The notes: generated from the sequence alone by a model not told the origin. A stretch of DNA of 53,745 nucleotides from Lachnospiraceae bacterium (GCA_022791635.1 JAAVZL010000058.1:1-53745), one strand, 5' to 3'. Shown: positions 1-7,762, numbered from the stretch's first letter. Made by a program: numbers and translations.

Positions 1-39
1 GTAATCAGCAGGTTATCGGTTCGAGTCCGATCATCGGCT
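1..39 (+). tRNA. tRNA-Thr (3' part, anticodon probably TGT)
   Basis: The window opens inside a tRNA. Visible are the last two anticodon bases, the 3' half of the anticodon stem, the T arm with GGTTCGAGTCC and the acceptor 3' strand CATCGGC followed by T. The pattern fits tRNA-Thr(TGT). CCA is not encoded. Confidence 0.75.
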
Positions 40-53
40 CTAGAGTAATATAT

Positions 54-135
54 GGGGGAATTCCCGAGTGGCCAAAGGGGGCAGACTGTAAATCTGTTAG
101 CTGTGCTTTCAGTGGTTCGAATCCACTTTCCCCCA
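54..135 (+). tRNA. tRNA-Tyr(GTA)
   Basis: Acceptor GGGGGAA pairs with TTCCCCC at 128-134. The anticodon loop carries GTA, there is a long variable arm as in bacterial tRNA-Tyr, and the T loop is TTCGAAT. Discriminator A; CCA is not encoded. Confidence 0.95.
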
Positions 136-171
136 CTCACAACAAAAAGTTGTGTACAATTTAATATTTAT

Positions 172-245
172 CGCGAGGTGGAGCAGTCTGGAAGCTCGTC
201 GGGCTCATAACCCGAAGGTCACAGGTTCAAATCCTGTCCTCGCCA
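172..245 (+). tRNA. initiator tRNA-Met(CAT)
   Basis: The anticodon arm is TCGGG-CTCATAA-CCCGA. The three stacked G-C pairs beside the loop, and the unpaired first acceptor position (C opposite C), are the marks of an initiator tRNA. CCA is not encoded. Confidence 0.92.
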
Positions 246-285
246 CTCAGGCGGCACGAAGATGATTCGTGCTCCTAGTTTATCC

Positions 286-358
<73 letters not shown>

Positions 359-380
359 TTTTGATTTGTGTGATCAGGGA

Positions 381-416
381 ATGCAACTTTTCTATTGTAG
401 AGAAGTTGCATTTTTG
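381..416 (+). terminator. terminator of the tRNA cluster
   Basis: Twelve-base arms (ATGCAACTTTTC and GAGAAGTTGCAT, with wobble) are followed by TTTTTG. This closes the Thr-Tyr-fMet-Phe tRNA transcript. Confidence 0.8.
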
Positions 417-500
417 TATATGCAGAATGCGGAGAAAGAAAATATGAATTTGCGGGAAGGGTCTATAAATGGGACCAAGAACAGGAGAGGGAGATAGAAA

Positions 501-680
501 ATGAGTATAAAGTGCGGCTTTTTTTCTGACGGTACATGCAAGTCTTGTGACGTTGACAAAAGCTCTTGTAATGATTACACAGAAGTATTTACAGGGAATG
601 ACTATAAGGTGGAATTGTTAGAATCTATAGTTAGTATATATTCAGATTTTAGTATAAGACAAATTAAAGTGGATCATTAA
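501..680 (+). CDS. small cysteine-containing protein, unknown
   Basis: A 59-residue open frame begins with ATG after GGAGAGGGAGATAGAAA, a plausible ribosome site. Four cysteines lie in the first 23 residues (C5, C13, C16, C23; KCGFF, TCKSC and SSC), which suggests a small metal-binding knuckle, followed by an acidic and hydrophobic C-terminal half. I do not recognise the family. It sits in an AT-rich stretch straight after a tRNA cluster, eight bases before the next small frame, so the two may be one transcript or the remains of a small insertion. Function cannot be assigned. Confidence 0.5.
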   Translation: MSIKCGFFSDGTCKSCDVDKSSCNDYTEVFTGNDYKVELLESIVSIYSDFSIRQIKVDH

Positions 681-688
681 GATACGCC

Positions 689-958
689 ATGGCGATAAGC
701 GGCCATTGTGCGCAATTTAAGAATGATCGAGACAGCATATTCTATGATGCAGCTGTAATAGTATTTATACAACAGCATAGATTTAAACAATGCAGTGATT
801 CCGAAAAATATAATGCGTATAGAATAATGAATCGATTACACCTTCGTATGGATAAGGCAGTAGCAAAAGATTGTAAAAAAGTGATTCGCTGTGTACAACA
901 AAATAAAGGGCTTACATCTACAGCTGGTTCGGTTAAACAAGGACATATAAGGAAGTAA
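689..958 (+). CDS. hypothetical 89-residue protein
   Basis: This frame begins eight bases after the preceding small gene and has no clear Shine-Dalgarno site of its own, so translation would depend on coupling. The protein is basic, rich in Lys, Arg and Cys, with a helical stretch around DSEKYNAYRIMNRLHLRMDK and no signal peptide or membrane segment. The local AT content matches the gene before it and differs from the GC-richer neighbours. It could be a real accessory gene or a decayed one; I do not recognise it. Confidence 0.38.
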   Translation: MAISGHCAQFKNDRDSIFYDAAVIVFIQQHRFKQCSDSEKYNAYRIMNRLHLRMDKAVAKDCKKVIRCVQQNKGLTSTAGSVKQGHIRK

Positions 959-999
959 GTAGGAAGATCGTTCTGGAACACAGAAAGTTCACATAATTA

Positions 1000-1042
1000 T
1001 TAGCACTCACCTATTGACAGTGCTAACAAAAAGGTATATAGT
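1000..1042 (+). promoter_or_regulatory. CIRCE operator over a sigma-A promoter (hsp20)
   Basis: TTAGCACTC (1000-1008), nine bases, then CAGTGCTAA (1018-1026) matches the CIRCE operator of the HrcA repressor with one mismatch. TTGACA (1014-1019), a 17-base spacer and TATAGT (1037-1042) form a near-consensus promoter, so the operator overlaps the -35 box. This predicts HrcA repression released by heat shock. Confidence 0.9.
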
Positions 1043-1130
1043 ACACTTGTAAACAAAAAAGAGTCAAAAAGGTATCAACTCATAAAAGTGTGGAAAAATA
1101 AGTTGATAATCAAGTTAGGAGGAATGAATT

Positions 1131-1571
1131 ATGATGATGATGCCGAGTCTTTTTGGAAACAGTTTGTTTGATGAGTGGATGGATTTTCCCTTTGACAGCG
1201 GATTTCACAAGGGAGCGAAGAGAGAGACCAGCCTGATGAAGACCGATGTGAAGGAGCAGGACGGCGCTTATGAGCTGGAAATGGAGCTTCCGGGCTATAA
1301 GAAGGAAGATGTGACGGCTCAGTTGAAGGACGGCTATTTGACCGTTCAGGCGTCCAGGAATGCAACCAATGAGGAAAAGGATACAAACGGAAACTACATT
1401 CGAAGAGAGCGCTACACAGGGCAATGCTCCAGAAGCTTTTATGTGGGAGAGGCAGTGAAGCAGGAGGATATCCGCGCAAGGTTTGAGGACGGTATTCTGA
1501 AGCTTACGGTTCCTAAGGTAGAGGAGCAGAAGCAGGTAGAAGAGAATAGATTTATTGCTATTGAAGGATAA
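1131..1571 (+). CDS. Hsp20/alpha-crystallin small heat-shock protein
   Basis: An ATP-independent holdase that binds unfolding proteins in the cytoplasm. The 146-residue protein has a short N-terminal arm and an alpha-crystallin domain: start around DVKEQDGAYELEMELPGYKK, then LTVQASRN, and the end motif EDGILKLTVPK. A basic C-terminal tail with an I-x-I-like end (RFIAIEG) is typical. It opens with four consecutive ATG codons; the first is 8 bases after AGGAGG, so start 1131 is chosen, but the next three are possible. The gene stands alone under a CIRCE-controlled promoter and is followed by its own terminator. CIRCE control of hsp20 is known in some clostridia such as the hsp18 gene. Confidence 0.95.
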   Translation: MMMMPSLFGNSLFDEWMDFPFDSGFHKGAKRETSLMKTDVKEQDGAYELEMELPGYKKEDVTAQLKDGYLTVQASRNATNEEKDTNGNYIRRERYTGQCSRSFYVGEAVKQEDIRARFEDGILKLTVPKVEEQKQVEENRFIAIEG

Positions 1572-1583
1572 AGCATAAAGGAC

Positions 1584-1627
1584 TTGCCATAGAAGAAGCA
1601 GAGCAGATTCTATGGCAAATTCTTTTT
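1584..1627 (+). terminator. terminator of hsp20
   Basis: TTGCCATAGAA (1584-1594) pairs perfectly with TTCTATGGCAA (1608-1618) and is followed by a T-rich run. Confidence 0.8.
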
Positions 1628-1683
1628 ATGTGCACAGGCCCCGGAGGAAAATGTTAGATGAAGCTGACGGGCACACGGTGCGC

Positions 1684-1865
1684 GGGGCTGTCGGAAAATA
1701 AGCCAACAGTCATTTCCATATCCTGTGTTCGGACGGTTCGCGTACATTCAGTCTGCTCTGGACGGACATTGCTAAGGCAATATCCGTCCATATCAGACAG
1801 CCTGTACGCGAACAGCCGGACACTGGATATTGGAAAAGCCTGTTGGCTTATTTTCCGACAGCCCC
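1684..1865 (+). repeat. long palindromic element, copy 1
   Basis: A 182-bp inverted-repeat element. The basal stem is a perfect 26-bp match (1684-1709 with 1840-1865). Inside lies the family core: TATCCTGTGTTCGGACGG, then GTTCGCGTACA on the 5' side and TGTACGCGAACAGCCGG on the 3' side, with an apical hairpin GGACGGA/TCCGTCC. The same core is found at 17073, 34867, 51925 and, reversed, at 53449. The basal stem sequence differs in each copy but always pairs with itself. No coding capacity; short frames across it are shadows. Confidence 0.9.
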
Positions 1866-2295
1866 GATTTGGGTAGAGGTCCGTGTGGCGGGAATTTCAA
1901 TTCACCTTCTATTGAGAGAACTCCGGTATATTTTCAGACAGGCTCTTTTGAAAAAAAGGTTCGAAAATATTTTAAATCTACATTTTGCACAAACTTTTCA
2001 GGAATCAAAAAAATTCCAATTGGAAATCCAAAACCTTTCCAAAAGTTATCCACAGTAAAAATGAGAGAAAAAAGCGTAAAAGTAGGTTATCAACAAAGTT
2101 ATCCACATTATCCACATTTTTTCCAGGTCAGATAGTGGGTTTACATAGTAAAATGAGAAACGTACGTTCTGTACAAATCGGATAAAATGGATTTTTGAGA
2201 GGAAAATGCGAAATTGCTCTTGACATCATTAATTTCGAAATATAAAATGAATTGTCTGAAAATAATTGTGAGCTTTGGGAATTATTCTCAAGGTC
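1866..2295. other. AT-rich gene-free stretch with DnaA boxes
   Basis: No gene is supported in this 430-bp AT-rich interval. It holds the DnaA-box cluster at 2046-2116 and a promoter-like pair (TTGACA at 2220, 17 bases, TAAAAT at 2243) pointing toward the 3' end of trmB. A transcript from there would be short and antisense to the trmB terminator; its reality is unknown. Confidence 0.5.
2046..2116 (+). promoter_or_regulatory. cluster of four DnaA boxes
   Basis: TTATCCACA occurs at 2046-2054, 2099-2107 and 2108-2116, the last two directly abutting, and TTATCAACA at 2087-2095, all on the same strand within 71 bp. This fits the DnaA box TTATNCACA. There is no dnaA, dnaN or rpmH nearby, so it is more likely a DnaA titration or reactivation site than the chromosomal origin. 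Confidence 0.7.
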
Positions 2296-2337
2296 AGAAA
2301 AACAAGGGGTGCCGCTCTATTTTGCGGCACCCCTTGT
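2296..2337 (-). terminator. terminator of trmB
   Basis: A 14-bp perfect stem (2302-2315 with 2324-2337) has an 8-base loop. On the minus strand it is followed by GTTTTTCT. It begins within the trmB stop codon. Confidence 0.85.
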
Positions 2338-2975
2338 CAGCGGGCGGCAATCAGCTTATAAATCGGATTGCCCTGGGCGGAGAATTTCTCTTCGTATTCG
2401 GTCATTATATTTCCCTCGTTCATTTGCGTATCCCTGTGGAGATCCCGGGTGCATCCGAGAAGCTTCCACCCGGAGGCCCGGATGCTTTCCAGGGAGAAAT
2501 CAAAGAGGGCTTCATTGTCTGTTTTGAATTCCAGCTGTCCTAAAGGAGCGAGAACGGCGTCATAGCGCTTTAAATATGTCTCGGAGGTCAGACGCCGTCT
2601 GGCATGGCGATCTTTTGGCCAGGGGTCTGAAAAATTCAAATAGATGCGCTCTACATCGCCTGGTGCAAAGTACTGCTCCAGATTGGCGGCGTCCATGCAG
2701 AGAAAAAAGAGGTTTGGCAGAGGCTGGGCTTCCATCTTTCGTATCGCCTTTATAAGAACGCTGGTATAGCGTTCAATGCCAATATAGTTGGCGGAAGGAT
2801 TGGCTTTTGCCAGCTCCATCAAAAAACGCCCCTTTCCCGTACCGATTTCTATATGAAGGGGGCGTTCGTTTGCAAAAAGCTTCTTCCAGGGCAAGGGACC
2901 CTCCGAAGCCGGATGTATCACATAGGGACTGGCGGCCACGGTCTCGTCCGCTCCCTTGATTTTGCGAAGTCTCAT
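2337..2975 (-). CDS. trmB: tRNA (guanine-46-N7)-methyltransferase
   Basis: Transfers a methyl group from SAM to N7 of G46 in the tRNA variable loop. The 212-residue protein is of normal length for TrmB. The SAM-binding loop is seen as HIEIGTGKGRFLMELA, followed by YIGIERY and by the family motif LNFSDPWPKDRHARRR that contacts tRNA; the C-terminal TEYEEKF is also typical. The start has AGGAGG at the right spacing on the minus strand. It is a single-gene unit ending in a strong terminator and lies between an intergenic repeat region and the tRNA-Lys gene. Confidence 0.96.
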   Translation of the reverse strand: MRLRKIKGADETVAASPYVIHPASEGPLPWKKLFANERPLHIEIGTGKGRFLMELAKANPSANYIGIERYTSVLIKAIRKMEAQPLPNLFFLCMDAANLEQYFAPGDVERIYLNFSDPWPKDRHARRRLTSETYLKRYDAVLAPLGQLEFKTDNEALFDFSLESIRASGWKLLGCTRDLHRDTQMNEGNIMTEYEEKFSAQGNPIYKLIAAR

Positions 2976-3098
2976 GATTTCTTCCTCCTGTTACAGCGAT
3001 CTTTGGTTATGTTTCACGATTCATGAGCCGTTTTTTTACGGAATCGTAATCATTTTATAAGAAAACGAGAAAAAAATCAAGAAATATTAAAAAAGTAC

Positions 3099-3127
3099 TT
3101 GCATTTTATAAATTCATGTATTATAAT
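3099..3127 (+). promoter_or_regulatory. promoter of tRNA-Lys
   Basis: TTGCAT (3099-3104), a 17-base spacer and TATAAT (3122-3127) lie 46 bp before the tRNA. Confidence 0.8.
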
Positions 3128-3172
3128 AACTCTTGCGTCGAAAATGAAAGACCAAAAAGTAAAGACAGATAC

Positions 3173-3245
3173 GCGCGATTAGCTCAGCTGGCAGAGCACC
3201 TGACTCTTAATCAGGGTGTCCAGGGTTCGAACCCCTGATCGCGCA
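3173..3245 (+). tRNA. tRNA-Lys(CTT)
   Basis: Acceptor GCGCGAT pairs with ATCGCGC. The anticodon arm CCTGA-CTCTTAA-TCAGG gives anticodon CTT. The T loop is TTCGAAC. CCA is not encoded. It is a solitary gene with its own promoter and terminator. Confidence 0.95.
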
Positions 3246-3249
3246 TGCA

Positions 3250-3295
3250 GGGCACTGGTTTTGCGGATTAGCCGCGGGGTCGGTGCTTTTTTATT
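3250..3295 (+). terminator. terminator of tRNA-Lys
   Basis: GGCACTG and CGGTGC form a stem with a long, partly paired loop, followed directly by TTTTTT. Confidence 0.65.
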
Positions 3296-3404
3296 TTACA
3301 TAGCAGACAGAAAAAAAGTGACTGCAAATTGTTGTACAAAACTGAAATATATTGCTGTTTTGAAATATTGCTTGTAAAGTTTGGGTAAATATACTAAAAT
3401 GTCC

Positions 3405-4052
3405 TTATAGATGGGGTAGGGTAATCGTAAAAGTTGTCCCTCGTCCCAGGATGGAAGAGACTTCGATTTCGCCATAGTGAGCGCGAATGATTTTCTGCGT
3501 GATGGCAAGCCCAAGTCCGGTACCATAAGATTTTTGAGAAGAGAAAGGTGTGAAAAGTGATTCGATGGCTTCTTGATTCATTCCACAGCCGTCGTCTGAT
3601 ATTCGAATAATAATTTGATCCAGATATTTTCTGATTGACATGGAGACGCACCCACCTTCTCCTGTGGATTCAAAAGCATTTTTGAGAAGATTCAGGAATG
3701 CCTGTTTTAACTTCATGGGATTTCCAAAGACAGAGGGCAGCTGAGCCGGCATATGTACAGAGAAATACTTTTGGTTCAACTGTATGTAGGGCTTCAGGCT
3801 CTCTTCTAACGAATGTACGACTTCTTTTAAATCCACCTCGCACATAAAAAAGCGTCGCTTATCACTGTAGGCGGCCAGATCATCCAAAAGCTCATTGACG
3901 TAAGCCACATCCTCCAGGGTTTGAGACCAGAATGAGAACTCCTTCACTTCCGGATGCATAGACTCAATAAGCTGCAGGGAACTGTTGATCAGTGTCAGAG
4001 GGTTGCGTATCTCGTGTGTTATTTTAGCAATCGTAAGAGTTGTATCTTCCAT
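3405..4052 (-). CDS. orphan sensor histidine kinase, soluble core only
   Basis: Predicted to autophosphorylate and pass phosphate to a response regulator. The 215-residue protein is just the transmitter: H box HEIRNPLTLI (His13), N box NLLKNAFES, G1 DDGCGM, F box FTPF and G2 GTGLGLAI. No sensor domain or membrane segment is present and no response regulator is adjacent. The start at 4052 is chosen because AGGAG lies 8 bases before it on the minus strand and the kinase homology begins there; the frame stays open further upstream but without a ribosome site. The fold resembles sporulation phosphorelay kinases (KinB-type cores), so a role in feeding Spo0A is possible but is inference. Confidence 0.88.
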   Translation of the reverse strand: MEDTTLTIAKITHEIRNPLTLINSSLQLIESMHPEVKEFSFWSQTLEDVAYVNELLDDLAAYSDKRRFFMCEVDLKEVVHSLEESLKPYIQLNQKYFSVHMPAQLPSVFGNPMKLKQAFLNLLKNAFESTGEGGCVSMSIRKYLDQIIIRISDDGCGMNQEAIESLFTPFSSQKSYGTGLGLAITQKIIRAHYGEIEVSSILGRGTTFTITLPHL

Positions 4053-4185
4053 AATTTGTCTCCTAATGCATCTTCTGGAAATAAGTGTAACATGCATGGA
4101 AGAGGTTGACAATACAGAACAAATCGGCAAAATTCGACAAAGACAGGGGATATCCCTGACTGAAATTATAGAAAGAGGGCAAATT

Positions 4186-4599
4186 ATGAGAGAGGAACAT
4201 TGTATTTTTTGCAGGATTGCAAATGGAGAGATCCCTTCCTCCACCATTTATGAGGATGAGGACTTTCGCGTATTTCTGGACTTGAATCCGGCTACAAGAG
4301 GACATGCGCTGCTTGTGCCCAAAGAGCATTATGGCAATCTGTTTGAGCTGGAGGACGGATTGTGCGAAAAAGCGATTGTTCTGGCGAAAAGAATAGCCGG
4401 CCGAATGAAAAAGGCTTTGGGCTGTGACGGCATGAATCTGGTTCAGAACAACGGCGAAGCGGCCGGACAAACTGTGTTTCACTTCCATTTACACCTGATC
4501 CCCAGATACCAGGGGGATACGGCAGGAATTACTTGGACTCCCGGGAAAGCGTCTGAAAAAGAGCTGGAGGAGCTGGTAGCCTTGTTGTCAGAGGAGTAA
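4186..4599 (+). CDS. HIT family nucleotide hydrolase
   Basis: Histidine-triad hydrolase acting on purine nucleoside phosphoramidates or related dinucleotides in the cytoplasm. The 137-residue protein begins CIFCRIANGEIPSS, which may bind zinc through the two cysteines, and carries the triad HFHLHLIP (His99, His101, His103). The ATG at 4186 follows GAAAGAGGGC and matches the family's N-terminus; the open frame upstream is not needed. It is divergent from the histidine kinase and 25 bp before a sigma factor gene, with which it may share a transcript. Confidence 0.95.
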   Translation: MREEHCIFCRIANGEIPSSTIYEDEDFRVFLDLNPATRGHALLVPKEHYGNLFELEDGLCEKAIVLAKRIAGRMKKALGCDGMNLVQNNGEAAGQTVFHFHLHLIPRYQGDTAGITWTPGKASEKELEELVALLSEE

Positions 4600-4624
4600 A
4601 GGAGGAAGCCAGCAAGAACATGGA

Positions 4625-5152
4625 ATGAATACTACAGAAGATAAATTTCACAGAATCTATGAAAACTACAAGAACCTGATATACAAGATAGCCTATGATG
4701 AGACAAAGGATTATTATTTGGCACAGGATATCTGTCAGAAAACCTTTGAAAAGTTATATGACTATCGGGAGCACGTAGATGAAAAGCGTGCGAAATCCTG
4801 GCTGATAGTGATTGCCTCCAATGAGGCTCGCGACCATTTCCGAAAAGGCGGAAAGTATAGTGTTCTGCTCAGCGGCACCGCAGAGATGGAATGCATCATC
4901 GAACGTGAGAACTGTATCGATCTGCATGTGGAACAGGAGGCAAGAAAGCAACTGCTGGACCATATGCTGGATGGCTTGTGCCGCAAGAACCGGGATTGGT
5001 ATGAAGTTTTTATGCTGGCAGAATATTTGGAGATTCCCAGAAAAGTGATTGCAAAACAGAGGGAGATTTCCCTTAGCACGGTAGACGCTTATTTGAGAAA
5101 AGCAAAGAGCTGGCTAAGCAAGCATTATCAAAAGGATTACGATAAATTGTAA
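4625..5152 (+). CDS. sigma-70 family (ECF-like) sigma factor
   Basis: An alternative RNA polymerase sigma factor of 175 residues. Region 2 is seen in the first 75 residues (KNLIYKIAYDETKDYYLAQD, then CQKTFEKLYDY and WLIVIASNEARDHFRK), and region 4 as a helix-turn-helix near the C-terminus (ISLSTVDAYLRKAKSWL). AGGAGG is 15-16 bases before the ATG, longer than ideal, but no better start is in frame. Convergent with murG. The membrane protein gene at 6347, beyond murG, has the layout of the partner protein commonly encoded next to such sigma factors, so the pair may have been split by murG. The target promoters are unknown. Confidence 0.88.
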   Translation: MNTTEDKFHRIYENYKNLIYKIAYDETKDYYLAQDICQKTFEKLYDYREHVDEKRAKSWLIVIASNEARDHFRKGGKYSVLLSGTAEMECIIERENCIDLHVEQEARKQLLDHMLDGLCRKNRDWYEVFMLAEYLEIPRKVIAKQREISLSTVDAYLRKAKSWLSKHYQKDYDKL

Positions 5153-5182
5153 AAGGGAACACCAGAGGCATTCCCGTTTTAC
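5149..5182. terminator. convergent terminator, sigma factor / murG
   Basis: GTAAAAGGGAA pairs with TTCCCGTTTTAC with one bulge, giving A-rich and T-rich flanks in both directions. It lies exactly between the two stop codons. Confidence 0.7.
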
Positions 5183-6253
5183 TTACGTATGTGCTGCGGC
5201 AGCCTCAATGAGGCGGATGATGGTTTCAATGGAATCCGTTTGGCTGCTGTTACTCATAGCAGAGGAGAAGGCATTGCGGCTCTCGTAGAGAGAATGGATG
5301 GCCTGAAGCAGGGTCTCGTCGGTAATCGCCTCCTCCTCAAGAACCATGCTGAATCCCTGCTTCTCAAAGGAGCGGGCATTCAAAATCTGATCTCCGCGGC
5401 TGGCGGCAGCCGACAGAGGGATCAAAAGACTGGGCTTTTTCAGGGCCAGAAGCTCACAGATGGCATTTGCGCCTGCCCGGGAAATGACAATATCCGCAAG
5501 GGCAAAGAGATCCTTTAACTCGCTCTTGATGTATTCGTATTGGACATACCCGGTCAGATGAGAGAGGGAAGCATCAAGCTTTCCGGCGCCACAGAGGTGT
5601 ATGACCTGGAAGCTTTTTAAAAGCCCGGGAAGAATGCGGCGCACTGCTTCATTTACGGCGGCCGCGCCCATACTGCCGCCCATAACCAGGATGACCGGCT
5701 TGTTGGCGGAAAGGCCAGTAAAGCGCAGAGCATCCAAACGATTTCCTGTAAGAAGCTCCTGGCGAATGGGAGAGCCCGTTAGCACGGCTTTCTCGGAGGG
5801 CAGATATTTGAGCGTTTCAGGGAAGTTGCAGCAGACCTTCCGGGCGGAGGGAATGCAAAGTTTATTGGCCAGACCAGGCGTCATATCGGACTCATGAATG
5901 ATGGTGGGAACATGGCAGCGCCGGGCGGCAAATACCACCGGAACGGATACAAAGCCGCCTTTGGAAAACAGAACGTCCGGTGAGAGCTTTTTCATTATCC
6001 GACAGGCCTCCCCGTAGCCCTTGAGAACCTTAAAGGGATCGGTGAAGTTTTTCGGATCAAAATAGCGGCGGAGCTTTCCGGAGGAGATTCCGTAATAAGG
6101 GATTTTGAGCTCTTCAATGAGCTTTCGCTCAATTCCCTCATAGGAACCCATGTAGGAGATCTCATAGCCCAGTTCGCGAAGTCTTGGTAGAAGTGCAACA
6201 TTGGGAGTTACATGTCCGGCAGTTCCCCCGCCGGTCAAAAGGATTCGTTTCAT
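5183..6253 (-). CDS. murG: UDP-GlcNAc:lipid I N-acetylglucosaminyltransferase
   Basis: Makes lipid II from lipid I on the cytoplasmic face of the membrane, the last intracellular step of peptidoglycan precursor synthesis. The 356-residue protein has the MurG N-terminal glycine loop GGGTAGHVTP, the second-domain loop VILVMGGSMGA and the UDP-GlcNAc site around SRAGANAICELLALKKPSLL. The start has GGAGG on the minus strand 8 bases away. Unusually it stands alone here rather than in a dcw cluster, between a sigma factor and a membrane protein gene. Confidence 0.96.
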   Translation of the reverse strand: MKRILLTGGGTAGHVTPNVALLPRLRELGYEISYMGSYEGIERKLIEELKIPYYGISSGKLRRYFDPKNFTDPFKVLKGYGEACRIMKKLSPDVLFSKGGFVSVPVVFAARRCHVPTIIHESDMTPGLANKLCIPSARKVCCNFPETLKYLPSEKAVLTGSPIRQELLTGNRLDALRFTGLSANKPVILVMGGSMGAAAVNEAVRRILPGLLKSFQVIHLCGAGKLDASLSHLTGYVQYEYIKSELKDLFALADIVISRAGANAICELLALKKPSLLIPLSAAASRGDQILNARSFEKQGFSMVLEEEAITDETLLQAIHSLYESRNAFSSAMSNSSQTDSIETIIRLIEAAAAHT

Positions 6254-6346
6254 TCTTTAACCTCCATGGAGAAAACAATCTATGGTTATTATGATAGCTT
6301 CCCGGTGGTCTGTCAATTCATATTCTACAAAAACGAAGGAAAGATC

Positions 6347-7123
6347 ATGGACAAAGAGGATTTAGAGGAAGAACTAAAGCAGGAAATCGAGACAGAAGCA
6401 GCTATGTTAGAAAGGAGAGTGAATGCAAAAGAAGAGCTTACATCCCTGACCATGCCGGACGATTCTTATGAGCAGCTTATGAAACATATTCAGGAGAAAG
6501 AGCAGAGAAAGCTTAAAGCCCAAAACAACCCCGGAAAGAAGTATCTCTCGTATCCGAGAAACGCAATAACAACAGCGATTGCGGTTATGTTGCTTGTAAC
6601 GCTGGCGGGATTGGGTGTGAATGGAGCTCGGCTGTATATTTTGAATGTGGAGAATCGGGAGAGAAATAATAAACCTGAGATAGCAATTGATACAGAAAAA
6701 GTTTATTATGGAGAAATAGGTGAAGATGAGGCTTATAAGAAAATAGAAGAAGAAATTGGTATTCTTGCATTGAGGCTTGGAAACAAACCAAATGGAATGG
6801 AACTAAAGAAAGTTTATATCGATGCCGAAATGGGCGAAGCTTTAATGGAGTTTTATTGCGAAGAACATATTATTACAATATATGAAAATAAGCAAAATAA
6901 AAATGCTTCTTTTAATACACAACTGGATGGGAAGATAGTTGATGTAATAAAAGCTTTTTATCTGGATGAAAACATAGATATAAAAGAAATCGATAAAGGG
7001 AATGAAGAATTATTTTATGCAATACAATTAGAATATGGGAATGCATATTACTATGTTACAAGTGATATAGAATTAACTCTTTTTAAAGAAATAGCTTTTG
7101 GAATAATGTTTGTAAATATATAA
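6347..7123 (+). CDS. single-pass membrane protein, putative sigma partner
   Basis: A 258-residue protein with an acidic, charged cytoplasmic segment (residues 1-70), one membrane helix (about 72-92, AITTAIAVMLLVTLAGLG) and a C-terminal domain outside the membrane. This topology is that of anti-sigma-like proteins found beside ECF-like sigma factors in Lachnospiraceae, and such a sigma gene lies upstream across murG, so an anti-sigma role is inferred only. The ATG at 6347 follows AAGGAAAG; the longer open frame has no ribosome site. Base composition changes abruptly inside the gene: the cytoplasmic and membrane part is GC-balanced, while from about 6655 on it is strongly AT-rich, which suggests replacement of the outer domain by recombination. 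Confidence 0.7.
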   Translation: MDKEDLEEELKQEIETEAAMLERRVNAKEELTSLTMPDDSYEQLMKHIQEKEQRKLKAQNNPGKKYLSYPRNAITTAIAVMLLVTLAGLGVNGARLYILNVENRERNNKPEIAIDTEKVYYGEIGEDEAYKKIEEEIGILALRLGNKPNGMELKKVYIDAEMGEALMEFYCEEHIITIYENKQNKNASFNTQLDGKIVDVIKAFYLDENIDIKEIDKGNEELFYAIQLEYGNAYYYVTSDIELTLFKEIAFGIMFVNI

Positions 7124-7195
7124 ATAAGTTAATAATTATACAAATTATGCAATTAAAGTACAGCGTTAAAAAGAAAAGTATAGGGGGTAATTAAA

Positions 7196-7699
7196 TTGTC
7201 AATGAAAACTAACAGAAGAAAAATTTCTATTATATGTTCCTTGATTTTAATAGGGATTTTATGGATGCCTGTAAAGCTAACGGTAAATGCAGAAGAAGTT
7301 GTTGTTCCCGGATATCATGAATATACAGAGACTGAAAATGAGAAAATTGATCATTGGTATGGAATTGCGCGAGGGACATATTTAAAAGATGGCACTTGTG
7401 GAATTAAAGATGCAGGTAAAGGTAAAGTTAGTGTATCAGGGACAACAACAGCTCATGCTGTATGTGATAAGGTAAAAGTAGGAGTTTATTTGGATGAAAG
7501 CTCTGATGGAGGTAAGTCATACGGACAGATTGGAAGCTATTATTTTTCAGAAAGTAATACATCTTCTTGTCACGGAAATAAAACAGGTATTTCAGTAACG
7601 AGTGGACGAATGTATCGAGCTAGAGGAGGCCATAGTGTTACAAAGGGCTCAACGACAGAAATGATAGATACACGTTCAGGAGGTCTGATTGCTTCTTAA
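7196..7699 (+). CDS. small secreted protein, DUF6147-like
   Basis: A 167-residue exported protein of unknown function. It starts with TTG eight bases after GGGGG; an in-frame ATG follows two codons later. The N-terminus has a basic KTNRRK and a hydrophobic core (ICSLILIGILWMPV), with a likely cleavage after VNA. The mature part is a beta-rich domain with a GKVSVSGTT segment, a pair of cysteines around AHAVCDKVKVGVYL and another near SSCHG, and a final RARGGHSVTKGSTTE. This pattern recalls the DUF6147 family of Lachnospiraceae secreted proteins, from memory. It shares the AT-rich composition of the end of the preceding gene, so both belong to the same acquired tract. Confidence 0.75.
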   Translation: MSMKTNRRKISIICSLILIGILWMPVKLTVNAEEVVVPGYHEYTETENEKIDHWYGIARGTYLKDGTCGIKDAGKGKVSVSGTTTAHAVCDKVKVGVYLDESSDGGKSYGQIGSYYFSESNTSSCHGNKTGISVTSGRMYRARGGHSVTKGSTTEMIDTRSGGLIAS

Positions 7700-7762
7700 A
7701 TTAAAAAGTATGTAAATTACTTCAAAATATAAGTTTGTTTTTTGTTAAACAAGGTTTAAAAG

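Noticed and set aside
2046..2116. Chromosomal origin oriC
   Set aside because: DnaA boxes alone are not enough; dnaA, dnaN, rpmH and an unwinding element next to them are absent.
1658..2185. Several short plus-strand frames
   Set aside because: They run through palindromic copy 1 and the AT-rich DnaA-box region, with no ribosome sites and no coding signature.
3985..4185. Extension of the HIT gene
   Set aside because: It overlaps the divergent kinase start; the HIT N-terminus and ribosome site are at 4186.
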